Source: Baylisascaris procyonis
Lineage: Eukaryota; Nematoda; Chromadorea; Rhabditida; Ascarididae
Assembly (NCBI GenBank): GCA_037389465.1
Contig: JAZARR010000059.1
Coordinates: 4,549,001-4,613,000 of the forward strand
Reading direction: 5' to 3'
DNA: 64,000 nt
This document shows positions 48,451-60,600 of this stretch, in pieces. The notes beneath the pieces were generated by a model, which made no database searches, was not told the origin of the DNA, and saw only the letters and a program-made list of their open reading frames with translations. The translations under genes and the position numbers were made by a program. Positions within the stretch are counted from its first letter, which is position 1; each line of letters begins with the position of its first letter.

Positions 48451-50286
48451 GGGGTGGCTGAGAGATTATAAATTATAGAATTCAGACCCACCAAACCCAA
48501 ACTTGCACTCGTTTTCAGCAATAACGACAAAAACCGACCGGTTGTGTAATTTCTGAAATCAAAATTTCACCTTCATTCCGTAGTCAAGTAAATCTAAATT
48601 GCAAGATTTGCAGCGCCTTTAGATTCCAAAAACTTGAATGGAATTTAATGAATCGCGAATTTGACGATAGAAGCTCATCCTGAAAACTGTTTTTGTTCAC
48701 ACGTTGAAACTATGGGATACACATAAAAATATGTGGATATGACGTCCTCATCATCTGAAATATCTCCACATCATTGGCGCATTTTGTTCTAATCGGACAC
48801 GGGAACCTTTTGGCCTTTTTTCCTTCGTTAATAATTGACATTCCGGCCATCTTTGGAGCTTTCGTTGTAACAACAGACCCGGGTGTTAATCATTTTCTGC
48901 CAACTACCCCGAGCATCTTCAAAGTTTTTTACATCATTATTTCCAATGTTGGCCGAAAGCCGAAATATTAGAAAAAGGAGGTAGATCGTAAGCGATCAAT
49001 GAGCGCAGTTCTTCGAAGGAGAGAAAGATTGGTCGAGTGGTAAAGTGGGATTTTAGTAAAATATGCAAAATGTAGATAGTGGCAGTTGCCATTTTGCGCG
49101 TTCCGCTAGACTACTGTTGAATGTGAGCTTTGTCTGAAATTCTTTTGCATTTCGATTTTAATTCATAAATTAAGACGATGAGGTGAGTGGTAAAGAAATA
49201 TTCGATCTTTCGCTAAAATCCCATCATTTTGGAGTGCTCCCACTAATTGTACGAATCAACATGCACTTTTAGCTTTCTTCTAATGAAAAAACACAAATTC
49301 CTGAAGATATCCATACAACTCTGTTCACCAGATCCATACAGAGGGGTCAGTTTCCTCAGATATTTTCACCTGATGGGTTTAGAGTCAGGCTTCCCTTCCG
49401 CCTTATTTGCATCATTCTTTTTTCGCTGCTTAAAATAAATCCGATCAGCTTCAGGCTAAGGTATTTGAGGATTGCGAACATCTCAATCTTCACTTCACAT
49501 GCTCATCACTGGTGACTATACGGTTCCTCTCGAATAGAAAACCTGAATCTTTTACTTATCCTGACCTCTAGCAGAGACCTGTCGTTTTCGTCTTGAGTTT
49601 TCTATTAAAAACACTTTTTTCTTTCCAAATCATTTCGGAGAGGTCTTCCGTTCTAGATGGACCTTTTGTCCAAAAAGTATCCTCATTTCATTTATGAACA
49701 TGCGTGCTCTATCGCTTGACTAGCCTACGTCAGCAAAAAATTAACGCCACGCGAAATTTAAAGGAATGTGTCGATGTAAGCAACTACCATAATGCTGCAA
49801 ATCGAGTGCGCAAAACGAGAAGCATCAATTACCACACCATTTAGCAATCTATTTAGATAGGCAAGATGTTAACTTTCATTTAGCGAGTTGAATTTCGACA
49901 GTCTTTGAACTACAAAAGAAGAGCAGTTCGAATTACACTGATATGACGACTAAACTTTAATAGCTGCTACGAACAACATCACAGCATGGAGTTATGAAAA
50001 TACCGAGAGGAATTTCCCATATAGCACTTATAGAAAAGGACACAAAATCAATCGAGTCATAATGAGAGGGGATAGGGGAATCTCATTCCGATGAATAAAG
50101 CGCTAAAAATGTGCGAAAATAAAAAAAGTAAGGCATGATGATGACAGCATTCACTCATTGATTCTGGCTGCTGAAAAACTGTGGAAATGTATTTATCTAA
50201 TTTCCATATGTAGCAAAATTTTTCATTCCTGAATGAAAAATTTTATTCCTATTTCTGATTTATAATTTCTATCACTTCTATTCGAA

Positions 50287-50312
50287 TTTTCATTTTCATT
50301 TTCATTTTCATT
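50287..50312. repeat. TTTTCA hexanucleotide repeat
   Basis: Four consecutive TTTTCA-like units, followed by an A tract. A simple sequence repeat. Confidence 0.8.
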
Positions 50313-50753
50313 TGCAAAAAAAAAAATAGATTTGTTGCATTGTGAGATCACCTCTGAACATGAATGTGATTCAAAAAACGTCTTATGTTCAAAAATTTTA
50401 CGATTCAGTGTAATTACAAATCCTGGCCCCCATATTGCCCTTTGTTAATTCTCCATTGTTCTAAGTTTTATGCATCTTCTGTTGGAGTATCTAGCCAAGC
50501 ACTTTTTTTTTTTTTTAAAAAGAAAATCTGACTTTGGTTTTTATGAAAAAAAAACAGAAACGAAGTGGAATAGGAAGGCGACTTTTAAGCCGCTTAACTA
50601 GATTCATGAAAGCCGACAGTGCTTTGCCATGGTGTCTTCATCGAGGAATCTAAAGTGTACATTAGACTGTGCGTGGTGATTTGCGCTTATTTCACAAACA
50701 AAACAAACTGCAAGGGTTTTACTTGTGTGTCGCTCGTTTCATATAGCATTCAG

Positions 50754-50834
50754 GTTGGCAAAAGGTACTATACCAATCAACGTCTCCTCATCATCCTCTT
50801 TACAGCAATATCCGAAATTCAACAAATTCTTTAG
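50754..50834 (+). CDS. Isolated exon, unidentified protein
   Basis: A clean CATTCAG acceptor and GTAAGA donor bound an 81-base exon. The best frame (phase 2) reads LAKGTIPINVSSSSSLQQ, then YPKFNKFF. A second frame (WQKVLYQSTSPHHP) is also open. No adjacent exon joins it in phase with confidence. Confidence 0.4.
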   Translation, partial: VGKRYYTNQRLLIILFTAISEIQQIL

Positions 50835-51284
50835 GTAAGAACATAAACATTCTCATTTGATGTACCCATTTTTGCAAATTTTGGGATTACCGTTTGCTAT
50901 TTATGAACTGCGTAGATATCACAAAGAATATGCAATTGAAATAATGCAACAAAGTAAGTGGAACTGTGTATGAAATGAAAAAACAACAGTAGCACAATAA
51001 AATCGTAAGCTAATGTTTAAGAAAGTATGAGAAAGGAGCAGCGCAACACGTCGGCACGGAAACAACGTTAGTGGAGTTTTGTTGCGGGAGACGACGATCT
51101 GTAGAGTGCGCGAGTTGAGAAAGCAGAGGTGCGCGGCTAGTGCTGACTGAAGCAAGCTGCTTTCGAAAGCGGCTGGCTTGCAAAGACCAACAAATACAAC
51201 ACCACCACCAACAAGTGAGTGTCGCAGCTGACACCCTCTCAACTCAAATTTTGGGGCGCTTTCAACAGATTTTCGCTTAGTTAG

Positions 51285-51413
51285 TGCCTCTCATTGCTGA
51301 CATTAGTGCATCGGTTGACAGACCGGCTAGCCGACAATCACTCAACAGATGCTGAACGCATTTGTGAGTTACTGCAAGAAGTCATTGACTCCTTAAGATT
51401 ATTGTTAGCATAA
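51285..51413 (+). CDS. Isolated terminal exon, amphipathic helix
   Basis: After TTAG a 42-codon frame reads LTLVHRLTDRLADNHS and ERICELLQEVIDSLRLLLA, ending TAA. The heptad-like Leu/Ile spacing suggests an amphipathic or coiled-coil C-terminus. Its phase (0) does not match the exon at 50754, so at least one exon is missing or they belong to different genes. The second frame of the same block ends earlier. Confidence 0.35.
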   Translation, partial: CLSLLTLVHRLTDRLADNHSTDAERICELLQEVIDSLRLLLA

Positions 51414-51973
51414 AGCAAAATATTTTTGATTTACTGGTAAGCTTAACTCTTTCTGGACAAAAAAAACATTAAAAGGCGATTCCCAAATGAAGCTGATAGG
51501 TTGTTTTTTAAGTCAAAACTAGGTTTTCAATTCTATTGTTTTATTGTTCTTACTTTCGAAGTTTGTTTTTCGCCGTGATTTTTTACATGACGCCACTGCT
51601 GTATCGTTATGACTTAACGATTCCATACAACTACGGTAAACCTCAAGCAAGATTTTTTGAAATGTAGGCTTAACGAAGCGATACTTGCAGAGGAAGGAAA
51701 CTATGGCAGCATCATGTGCGCGTGTGCGTATGCGTTTTTATCTGCATGTCTGTCTCCATCTGCTTGTTACTTTCTAATATGGCACCAATAAATGTGGGGT
51801 TGCGAAATTTAACCACCAATGAATGTGGTGCTGAGAAGTTTTGCATAACTTCCACCATAAGATACCTCCAAAATCTGCAATTAAGTTCAACGTTGACTTT
51901 GAAGAGGAATACCGACAATCAAAGCAGAAAACGCCAAAAATTGAAAAGGCGTATCAAAGGACGTGCTTTTTCA

Positions 51974-52159
51974 CTAGTCTTCTAAGATCATCTTAATGGT
52001 TGACAAGAGCTCATAGATATAATGTATATCGGTGTAATATTTCCATGTGTCATTGAGCACTTCACCCAGGGTAACCGTATCCATCACATTTACATCTGCG
52101 TCCATGGATCTAAGCGAGAAACCAAATTTCAGCTGAACATGTAAGTGAACAAATGGGTT

Positions 52160-52203
<44 letters not shown>

Positions 52204-53206
52204 ATTTGTAGTACAATATTCTCAATTTTCTCAATTCTCTAACATAAAGCAATATTTTATATCGAACAGTGAACCATATTTAACAGTATATCTCACACGA
52301 ATCGACAAGCACAAGCTATATCACTTACCATGAAACGTCATGCGTAGCTAGTCAGGTGGCTAAGAATCAGCCTATTGGATTGTATCCTTTTTTTGGCATT
52401 TGATGAAAATTCCTCTTTGGTATGTTTCTGCAGTCCATAAATGTTCCATATAGCGCGAAAAGCAAGAGGATAGAATTTTTTTTTTTTTTTTACATTAAAA
52501 ATCGCACTTAATAGACGTTCTAAATTGCCTATTGCTATGTGAGGTGAACTTATGAAATCTTTTGCGCTTCATCTTCATATTTCTTTCTTGAGGGGGAAGT
52601 ACTTTCCAGAAAACAGTGCTGCTATTTGTTTGTGCCATTTATTCACTAATAGAAATAAATTTTGCTTTTCTTGTGATATCTGATGGAAAAACGAATTAAG
52701 CTACTGTCACACGAAAATGATTCGACCAAAAACTTTTCATATAGAAAAACTTGTTCCCATTTCCTTCGTAATTATGATATTTTTATAAAAATGTAATGGC
52801 TCAACGATTCTTTGATTCATAGCGAATGTATAGTCGAAACTAAATGACATTCTTGAAAGATTCTATCCAATTTGCAGTTCAACTTCTTCCATAAATTGAG
52901 ACGATTTCTTATTAGTTGCGGTCACTTCAAATTTTGCAAGGTGACGGTGGCCCCATCCTACGGAAGCGCCTTCTTAGAATCATCGATCTTATTGATTGAA
53001 GTCTAGTAGCAGTTTCTGACGAGTATTGTTTCACTATCAATGATATCTTCAAATTTGTATATTCGATAACCTCTGAAAATTTCCCACTTGAAAAGAGCGC
53101 AATGCAAATAAACGAGAAAAGGTAATAGCGTTGAAAAGATGACGTTATGTGAGGAAAGTGCTACATACGCTATGGTTAAGGCAAGCGTTAAAGGCGACCA
53201 ATTCGG
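51974..53206 (-). CDS. Last two exons of an unidentified minus-strand gene
   Basis: Exon 53206-53169 (GGTTCAG acceptor, GTATGT donor) reads ELVAFNACLNHS, and exon 52132-51974 (GTTCAG acceptor) reads LKFGFSLRSMDADVNVMD, then LNDTWKYYTDIHYIYELL and a TAG. Phases agree (phase 1 in, 0 out, 0 in). In the second exon the other two frames are closed, which makes it a strong exon. The composition is that of a folded globular C-terminus, but I recognise no family. The 5' part was not found; it must lie between 53.2 kb and the divergent bHLH-PAS gene, or in another arrangement. Confidence 0.5.
52162..52200. repeat. (TA)n microsatellite
   Basis: About 37 bases of uninterrupted TATATA. It lies in the putative intron of the minus-strand gene, some 30 bases upstream of the 52132 acceptor on that strand. 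Confidence 0.95.
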
Positions 53207-54399
53207 CTGAACCCGAAGAGAGAAGCTTGTGTGAATAAGCGGTGCACACATCGATGAAGCTAACGTTCCATCACCGATCGTTCGCTCACAACTAGAATGC
53301 GATCATGTGAATTGCGTTATATTACTATCTGTCGGTTTTATCGGGTTTTATCGGCGTGAAGAGTGCCACGGTGACGCGCGTTTGTTACGCATTGCTACAA
53401 TCAACATTTTCTATCTTGCAACTCCGTCTCGCTTAAAGTTGTAAAGTAACGATCGTAATGTTCGAGAGAAGTTTACACTGTTTCATGCCCGAATCTGAGC
53501 AAAAGTGCACTGAAATGTTCCCGAAAAGTGCACTGAAATGATTACTAGAGGTCTATTAGATTCTAACGCTGAAGGAAGGGAAGTTGTATTGAAGGGGAAA
53601 GAGTAGGAGGTCGGCGAGGAAGAGGACAACGAGAAGCAAAGGAAGGGAGTGTTTTTTAATCAACAAATCTGTAAAAATTTATTATCTGGGAAAGAGTTTC
53701 GTTAACGAAGAGCAATACTTGTTGGACCTAATCAAGTGAAGTCAGTTGTTTTATAATGTAATCCTTCAACTGCTACCTTGACGAGGTTATTGCGTATAAA
53801 TAGATTTCTACCTAATCGCATTACTTAACTTTTGCTACCGATCCATAAAAGAGGACCTTCCATCTGCGGGTCATTTTAATCTTTGTTCTTGGAATGAAAT
53901 CATGAGAAATACCTGCACACCTGCAGTACTTATCACTCATCTAGGGAATAAAAAAATGGGAGGTTTTATTCTTCCATATGAGGAAGGTGGAAAGTCTTTT
54001 TCTTTCTGTGTTTTCTTTTTTTTCTTGCACATGAAAACTTCCGTGAGCATGATCGGCAGAAAACATCATCGGCTCACCAATGCGATGTAATTTTTATGTT
54101 TTTTTATTTTACATGCGAGTATACGCTTGTGTCTTATACGATCCATCACATTGATTTAGCTTAGCACCAGAAGACGCAGTCGATGAATTTTATGGTATTC
54201 GTAATTATGTGCTCTGATTAGCCCATAAATCCTACGCAACCGATTGTGTAGTAGAAGTGCTTATTAAACAAAATTGTTTACTTTATCTTTCATCACCAAT
54301 GAAAAGTATTCTGTTATTGTTAGCTGTTGTTCTTTGCTTTTTTTCTTTGTTTTTTTCCTATACTTAAAATCAGCCGTCATAAATCTCTTTCAAAAATAG
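53207..54399. other. Region upstream of the bHLH exon
   Basis: No firm gene. It includes a 17-base direct repeat (53501-53517 and 53524-53540, AAAAGTGCACTGAAATG). A candidate start ATG at 54031 reads MKTS to a GTGAGC donor and would join the bHLH exon in phase 0. The 5' end of the bHLH-PAS gene must lie here or further upstream. Confidence 0.4.
53501..53540. repeat. Direct repeat, 17-bp unit
   Basis: AAAAGTGCACTGAAATG occurs perfectly twice with a 23-base period. It lies between the minus-strand gene and the bHLH-PAS gene, so it could be a duplicated regulatory site or chance duplication. Confidence 0.8.
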
Positions 54400-54637
54400 C
54401 GAGAGGAAGAGGCTTTTTGTGAATTTAGAGATGACGATGAATGGGAGGATGAGGGTCGTCGTTCGCCAACTCGATCACGAGCTTCCACTAGTAACCATTC
54501 GGAGATCGAGAAGCGACGCAGAGACCGTATGAATGAGTTGATCTCCCAGCTGAGTGCGCTTGTACCGGCTGCATTTAAGCGTAAACTCGACAAATTGTCC
54601 GTGTTGCGACTCACATTACAACACATCAACTCGATAA
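54400..54637 (+). CDS. bHLH-PAS exon 1: acidic leader and bHLH domain
   Basis: AAAAATAG acceptor. An acidic stretch (FRDDDEWEDEGRRSPTR) precedes the basic region NHSEIEKRRRDRM, helix 1, a short loop (LVPAAFKRKLDK) and helix 2. The donor is an unusual GTTCGT; phase 1 is required by exon 2. Confidence 0.92.
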
Positions 54638-57600
54638 GTTCGTTCGTTTACCTTTATTTGAAAAAGATAGCTGAATGAGGTTTATAGCTAAATGATAGCT
54701 AATATGCTAATTTGAGATTTATCACTACGTTTATGCGATGAACGAATAACTTCTTCAAATATATTTAATCAAAAAAAAAAGAAATCATTCAAAAATAGCT
54801 TTCAGAAATAGATGAATACGATAATTTAATACCTTAGAATACCTCGAATGCATTGCTTCTGAAACAATTTTGAAAATACGCTAAATTCCTGAAAAAGAAT
54901 ATAATTCGCATTGCATTCATTTCCAAGTATAAAACACTGCAACGCTACTACACCTTTCTGGTTTACAAAAAAAAGTTTGTATGCAATCCGTACAATTTTG
55001 CGAATCTTCAAAAAGATATTCGGGAGACGGAAGGAATATTAATGTAGTTGTCACTATGTAATGCGAAACTAAGCGATGCAATTGATTTTAAGGCTCAACG
55101 GGCGATAGGGAGCTGGATTACAGTGGATGTGCGAAACACTTACCTCTGCCTGAACTTTTGTTCCTTCTCGAAAAGGTTGGAAAGCGTTTAACATTCTAAT
55201 ATAGTGCTTTCCATTTTGTTGGAAACCGAATTTATTTCTAACTGATAGAAAAAGAGAGGGAGTCTCGACGCATTTGATTCTTAAACTATTTTACACAGCT
55301 CCTATGGCGATTGTCGAACACTGTGGTTTTGGAAGACTATACGTATTATCTGGTTGGAAATATCTCATCAGCAAGAGAAATATAAAGAATTTCATCGAAA
55401 CGCATTAAAAAAATGATGGTTTTGTCGTATAGCAAATATATTTGATACGTTAGAGTAATTCTAACTTAAATCAAGTGATTCGAAGGTTTACTTCTTATAT
55501 GAGCATAGAGTATTGGTCAATGATGCGATACTCGATAAGTTCTCCTCGTAAAGTCTAGAAAAAACTCTTCAACAAATAGATAGTCTTACTTGTTGGCTTA
55601 TAATGTATCGATAGCGGAATACTTCAGTTAGTACAGTCAATATTGTACAGTTTTTCGACGGTTCAGAAAAATGTTTTCAAGGGGTTATTGCTATTGCTGT
55701 GCTTTCGCAAAAAAAGAAAAAGAAATGTTCGCTTATACGATGAGAACAGCGCCTTAAATCAGCAAAGTAAACAGTTGGGGTCATTGCACTCTTTCTTTTG
55801 CCTCTTTATGCCGTCGTCAATGCTGATGCAACAAATGACCCCTTAGAAGCGTCCATTATTAGCTGCTTACATCTAGTATAGAGAACAATTCCAACCGTTA
55901 TTGCAATTATGGAATTGTTGCCTCTGTCCCGGAAGAGATTTATATATCTGATGCAGACCCAGTGTGTATTTCCGCTTGTTTTGTTTTTGCAACATTGCTT
56001 TCTTTCAAAAATTTTCGGCTGTTGAATCCAATTCGTTCTGATGATTTCGGTGAAGTGGTAACTTAGGTTAGCCAAAAGAACAAAACTAGCGAATAGACAT
56101 GCAAATGAGTGACTATCGATCAGTACAGGAGAATAGTTTCTAGCCAAAAGGTTCATCGAGTTGATTAAGTAGCTCCGATGAGGAAACTCTCTGATACTAG
56201 CAGGCAATCAATTAAGAGACTCTTTATGTTTCTTAGCGAATACTCTATGAGATGCTTTTAGTGTATCGATAGTTTCATCGTTGTAACGGATCTCGATTCG
56301 GGTAATATTCTCTATGCTTCGGAGAGTATTGCTGAAAGCACCTCAGTGACAGCCGATGAAATCATCTCAAGGTGCGTTCTTATAGTTTGAATTGCAGTGC
56401 ACATTGCATCACAGGTACGACAGTCATAGATAATTACGATTTAATCGATGGGCAAATTCCAATTGTACCTTGGTTATGCTCATTTTTTGCAAGGTTTTAT
56501 TTATTGATTTACTTCCTACTGATGCAAACATTTACAAGTTTAGTTGAAAATATTTGGCAAGCGTCGTTGCTGCATTTTAGAAATTGATAAAAAGCCGTTT
56601 AGTGAGACAAATTATTAAACGCAATAGCAAGAATTTCATTTGTTATGAAAACGCTGAGAATGCATTTACAGAGAACAGCTGAGACCGCTTATATTCGCGA
56701 TGAAGGTGGCTATGGTTCTGCTCGACGAAAAAGAGAAACTGTTTTTATGAAAACGCCAAAAAATACTTGCTGATTGACAAAAGAGCGAAATGATTCGTTG
56801 TTGCAAAGCATCAAATTCGATGGGTTGCTTATAGGTGGCGTTAGTGATAAATAATTTAGCAATTTCTTGCTTATATGCGATAGGTAGAAACCTTTCAGCG
56901 TTCTATAAGAAGCATATTCGTATAGAAAAAATGAATGAAATAAAATTCCTCAATTATCAATAAAACTTCAGGAATTGGTTCGATCTTCTTCATCCAGACG
57001 ATATGCAAGCATTTAAAAGCGAAATGATGACATTTTTTGTTGAGAGCAGGACCTCTAGCGATACGGGTGCCACATACTGCAAGTTTTTTTTTTTTTTTAA
57101 ATATACATTACAAATGATTGATCATAATATATCTCAACCTCACATTCTATTTGACTACAAAATATTCAGTTTATGAGGAGGACGGAATCAGAAACGACCT
57201 AGTTGAGGAAAAGATGGCGAACTCTCATCAAAGGAAACCTTTAGCTAATTATTCGAATAGGCCTCGACTGATATATTCTTGAGCGTCGGGGATTTAGAGC
57301 TAGGAATTTTCAGATTCATGGTGATTTCACATTTTTCCTTTAAAGTGACTCCTCTAGCGCCTCATACGTACGAACCGAAAACCTTAAATAATCGCAAGTT
57401 ACTTCAACAGCATAAAGATGCCGAAAAGGTTTAAGAGATTGGTGACAGGATGGTGTTCCCTCATTTTCGCAAAATTTTTTTGGAAGGAACTGATAAAAAT
57501 TCTCGTTTAATAGTCTTTTTTCCATGGTGGCGTATCCATTTCTTGCAAGAAAATGCCAGGAAAAAGGTTAAATATCATCCGTAGATTAAAAACTGTTGGA

Positions 57601-60600
57601 GGAAAGGGAGAAAGCCGAGTAAATTAGAGAACGAGCACATTAGGTATGTTTCGATTGCAGTTTTTGCATAATGCTCCAAATTTTCTTTGGATGCGTGCAA
57701 CAGTCTTTGCTTGTACCCGAACGGGATACTAGAGTGAACGATCGCTTCCTTCCACCTCTTCACCCGCTTCTCCAATGAAATTTGCTTCCATTGAAAAATT
57801 TCATCGTATTTTTCAATGAAAATTAAATTTAGCAGAGTACTGATGTTTGATTTCACCTATTCACATCAATTCATAAATTCCATTCATGTGGTTCTTCTCC
57901 ACAGATTCCCATATTCCCACCTATAAAGTCCAAAAATAAACAGAAGCCAGCAACTCTTTTCATTTCTGTGAAAAGTCCAATCATCTTCCTTGCACTTGTT
58001 GAAAAATGCGGAGTGGAAGTAAACCCTCATTCCATTGTATCGAGCTTCGTTTCGAAAGGATATCGAGTGAAAAATCCTGCTTGCCGAGTCTAAAAAAACG
58101 TCTTTCAGTTAGCGATTCGGTGAGTTCGAGTACAGGTCATTTTTCACAACGAGCAGATTTCAATACTGGTCTCAAACGCTCTTTCGTCTGCCGAATGAAA
58201 CTAAGTTCAGAGCAGTAAGTTGCGCTGCTGCTACATGCTGACTTGTCTTTAAATCCTTTTCTCTGTTTCTGCACTTATGTGTATCTGTTAATGGGCGAAT
58301 AAAACTGAACAGAACGCCAAACGCCAATAAGCTATACTTCAAAAGTGAATGCCGTTCATAAAGTTGTCGTATATTGTGAGTAGCGCTTTGAGTGAAAGAA
58401 AGTGATATCTGCGTAGTTTTCCAACACTTGTACGGCCTTCACGCGCCTCATTTAGAGCTTCAACTTATCTGAAGCGGTATTTTATGTCAGGTACAGACGT
58501 CGAATACACCTTTTCTTTAAGCAGAATTTCTCTCGAAAAGTGTTCGCTATTTCAAAGGAACTATTGCAATATTAGTGCTGCAAATCGCTCTATACCGTCA
58601 ACAAAAATTTTCTCCCTCGTGCCAAAGAAAAGCACTCAAACAGCTAAATATAAACGTCCTTCCATCATAACACAACGTTTCTCGTAACGCAAATTCTTGA
58701 TATGTAAGATCATTGCAGTGCTGTGAAATAGAAATGAACTTTAGCAAGCTTTTTCACACTATTGATTACTAGATAGCAGTCATATGCACTAAATAAAAAA
58801 TGATGGACCCATGTCGTCCACGTGGTTGTATCCATTTGGCGGAGTTTAGTTTTGTGTGACTCTATTGACGCTGTTATGTGAAGATTTTAACTTCAGGAGC
58901 AGCTCAACAACAAATCCCTATTGTAAGTATCGATGTTTCGGATTCTTGCGAAAAAGCAACACGCCGATTGCTGTGCTTCTACTAATGAAAAGCAGCAATG
59001 AGTTCCGTAAGCATCTTGAACCCATTTGCTTAGCTAATATTCGATCGTGATAAATGAGCGGGTGATTCAAGCATAATTCATTCAGTAGTATTCAAGCGAA
59101 ATTTTCCATAAGGTTGCTTCGAGGAAATGATTTATTTGAGAAGGGGCGCTTTGCAAATTGCCAAGAGATACAGCGCATTTTATTGCCTGAAACAATATTA
59201 TGTCGTATTATATTTGATCCCTTTGAAGTGAATTCTGTATTTTATTTGTTCTTTGAAGTTGCAGAAAAACAGAAGTTCATAGTACGAGTATTTACGACAA
59301 CTAATTGCGCCATAAAATAGAACACGCCACTTTTCATATAAACTCTGCAATGTAAGAGTAGAATTCAAGAATAAAAGGTTGACAGTTAACAACGAGGGTT
59401 GGGAACGTTGCCGCTGGCCACGTATTCAGCTCTAGCTGCGAGTCAGAAAATACACTTCCCTAGTTGAAATCGCTGGACAGATATGTATACGGCTGTAAAT
59501 GGGGTGGGAATAGTGCTTCGCGAAATGAAAATAATGGAAGTTTGGAAAACGTCGCAGAAATATTTTCGATTTGAGTGCAGTTGCGGTTCTCGTAAAATTT
59601 GCAGTCTAGCATAATGTTCCCAGAAAATCTAGGTGACTGCGTTTGCCTTAATTGAATAGGCTGATCAATGATAGCCTGGTCATTAAACTTTCTGAGAGAT
59701 ATAAGCGATGCTTAGAAAAAAAAATCGATTCGCTTCATTCACTCTCGCCTATCAAACGAATGTTGTTATGGATGTCGTGATTGTCACAATTTTGAGATGC
59801 CCCGACAGTGTTTCAAGAAAAATCTATGTGAAAGGAGGAGATCTTTCATGGACATTTGTTTGTGTCTGTCAATCGGCTACATTTCAATTGTAGGTTGATT
59901 ATTTCGGTTACTCCCAATTGCTTTTCGATTATACCTCTAATGTTAGGTTTGCAATTTTCAGATGCAGGAGAAAGATTTCAAATGAAAATCTCTGTTAACG
60001 GAAGGATTACACATTGCGATCCTGAGTAAGCTGCCTTTAATTCACTCTTTTGTTTGATTTATATTCGAGTTAGCCTTTCAATATTAGCCATGAATTGTTG
60101 TGAAATATCCTTAAAGTTTCGCACGTGCCCTTAACATGCAAGTTCATTTTTTGCCTATATTTACGTCGTCGTTTTCACTGAGTGCAATTTCAGGCTTTCA
60201 GCTATTTTGGGTTATCTCCCACATCGGTTACTTGGCACTAGCTATTACGATATTGTCTATGAGGGAGATTTACTTGATGTTTCTCATCATCACCAACAAG
60301 GTAATAGTGTGCCTTTAACAAAGATCACTTAAATCAACAAAATTTTGAAATGTCTCATAGAGGAGTCATTGCATTCAATCAATATGAATATAATAAAATT
60401 CTATGCTTGTATTGAATTCTCAAATATTTTTGTGTTGCATTTTATAGGATATCTTAGAGAAGAAACTAATCATAGCAATTAATTAAAGTTATCAACAATA
60501 CATATTTGTTGCTAATTTTCAGTAATAAATATTACCTAGCCAATAGTTTTTTTTTTTTTTTTTTTCAAAAAGGACGATGCTTTTCAGTAAAATAACAGAA

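Larger units (their letters stand above)
47359..50753. other. Intergenic region
   Basis: No splice-supported gene. It contains a GC- and CpG-rich island at 48.10-48.45 kb, a short TTTTCA repeat near 50.29 kb and several A/T homopolymers. A hydrophobic minus-strand frame at 47432-47722 lacks exon borders. Confidence 0.4.

Noticed and set aside
58491..58687. Open frame after exon 6 of the bHLH-PAS gene
   Set aside because: It has no similarity to BMAL-type linkers, and GTACAG at 58491 serves as the donor that keeps the downstream phase.
59114..59320. 68-codon plus-strand frame inside the bHLH-PAS gene
   Set aside because: No match to PAS proteins and no splice sites fitting the phase between exons 7 and 8.
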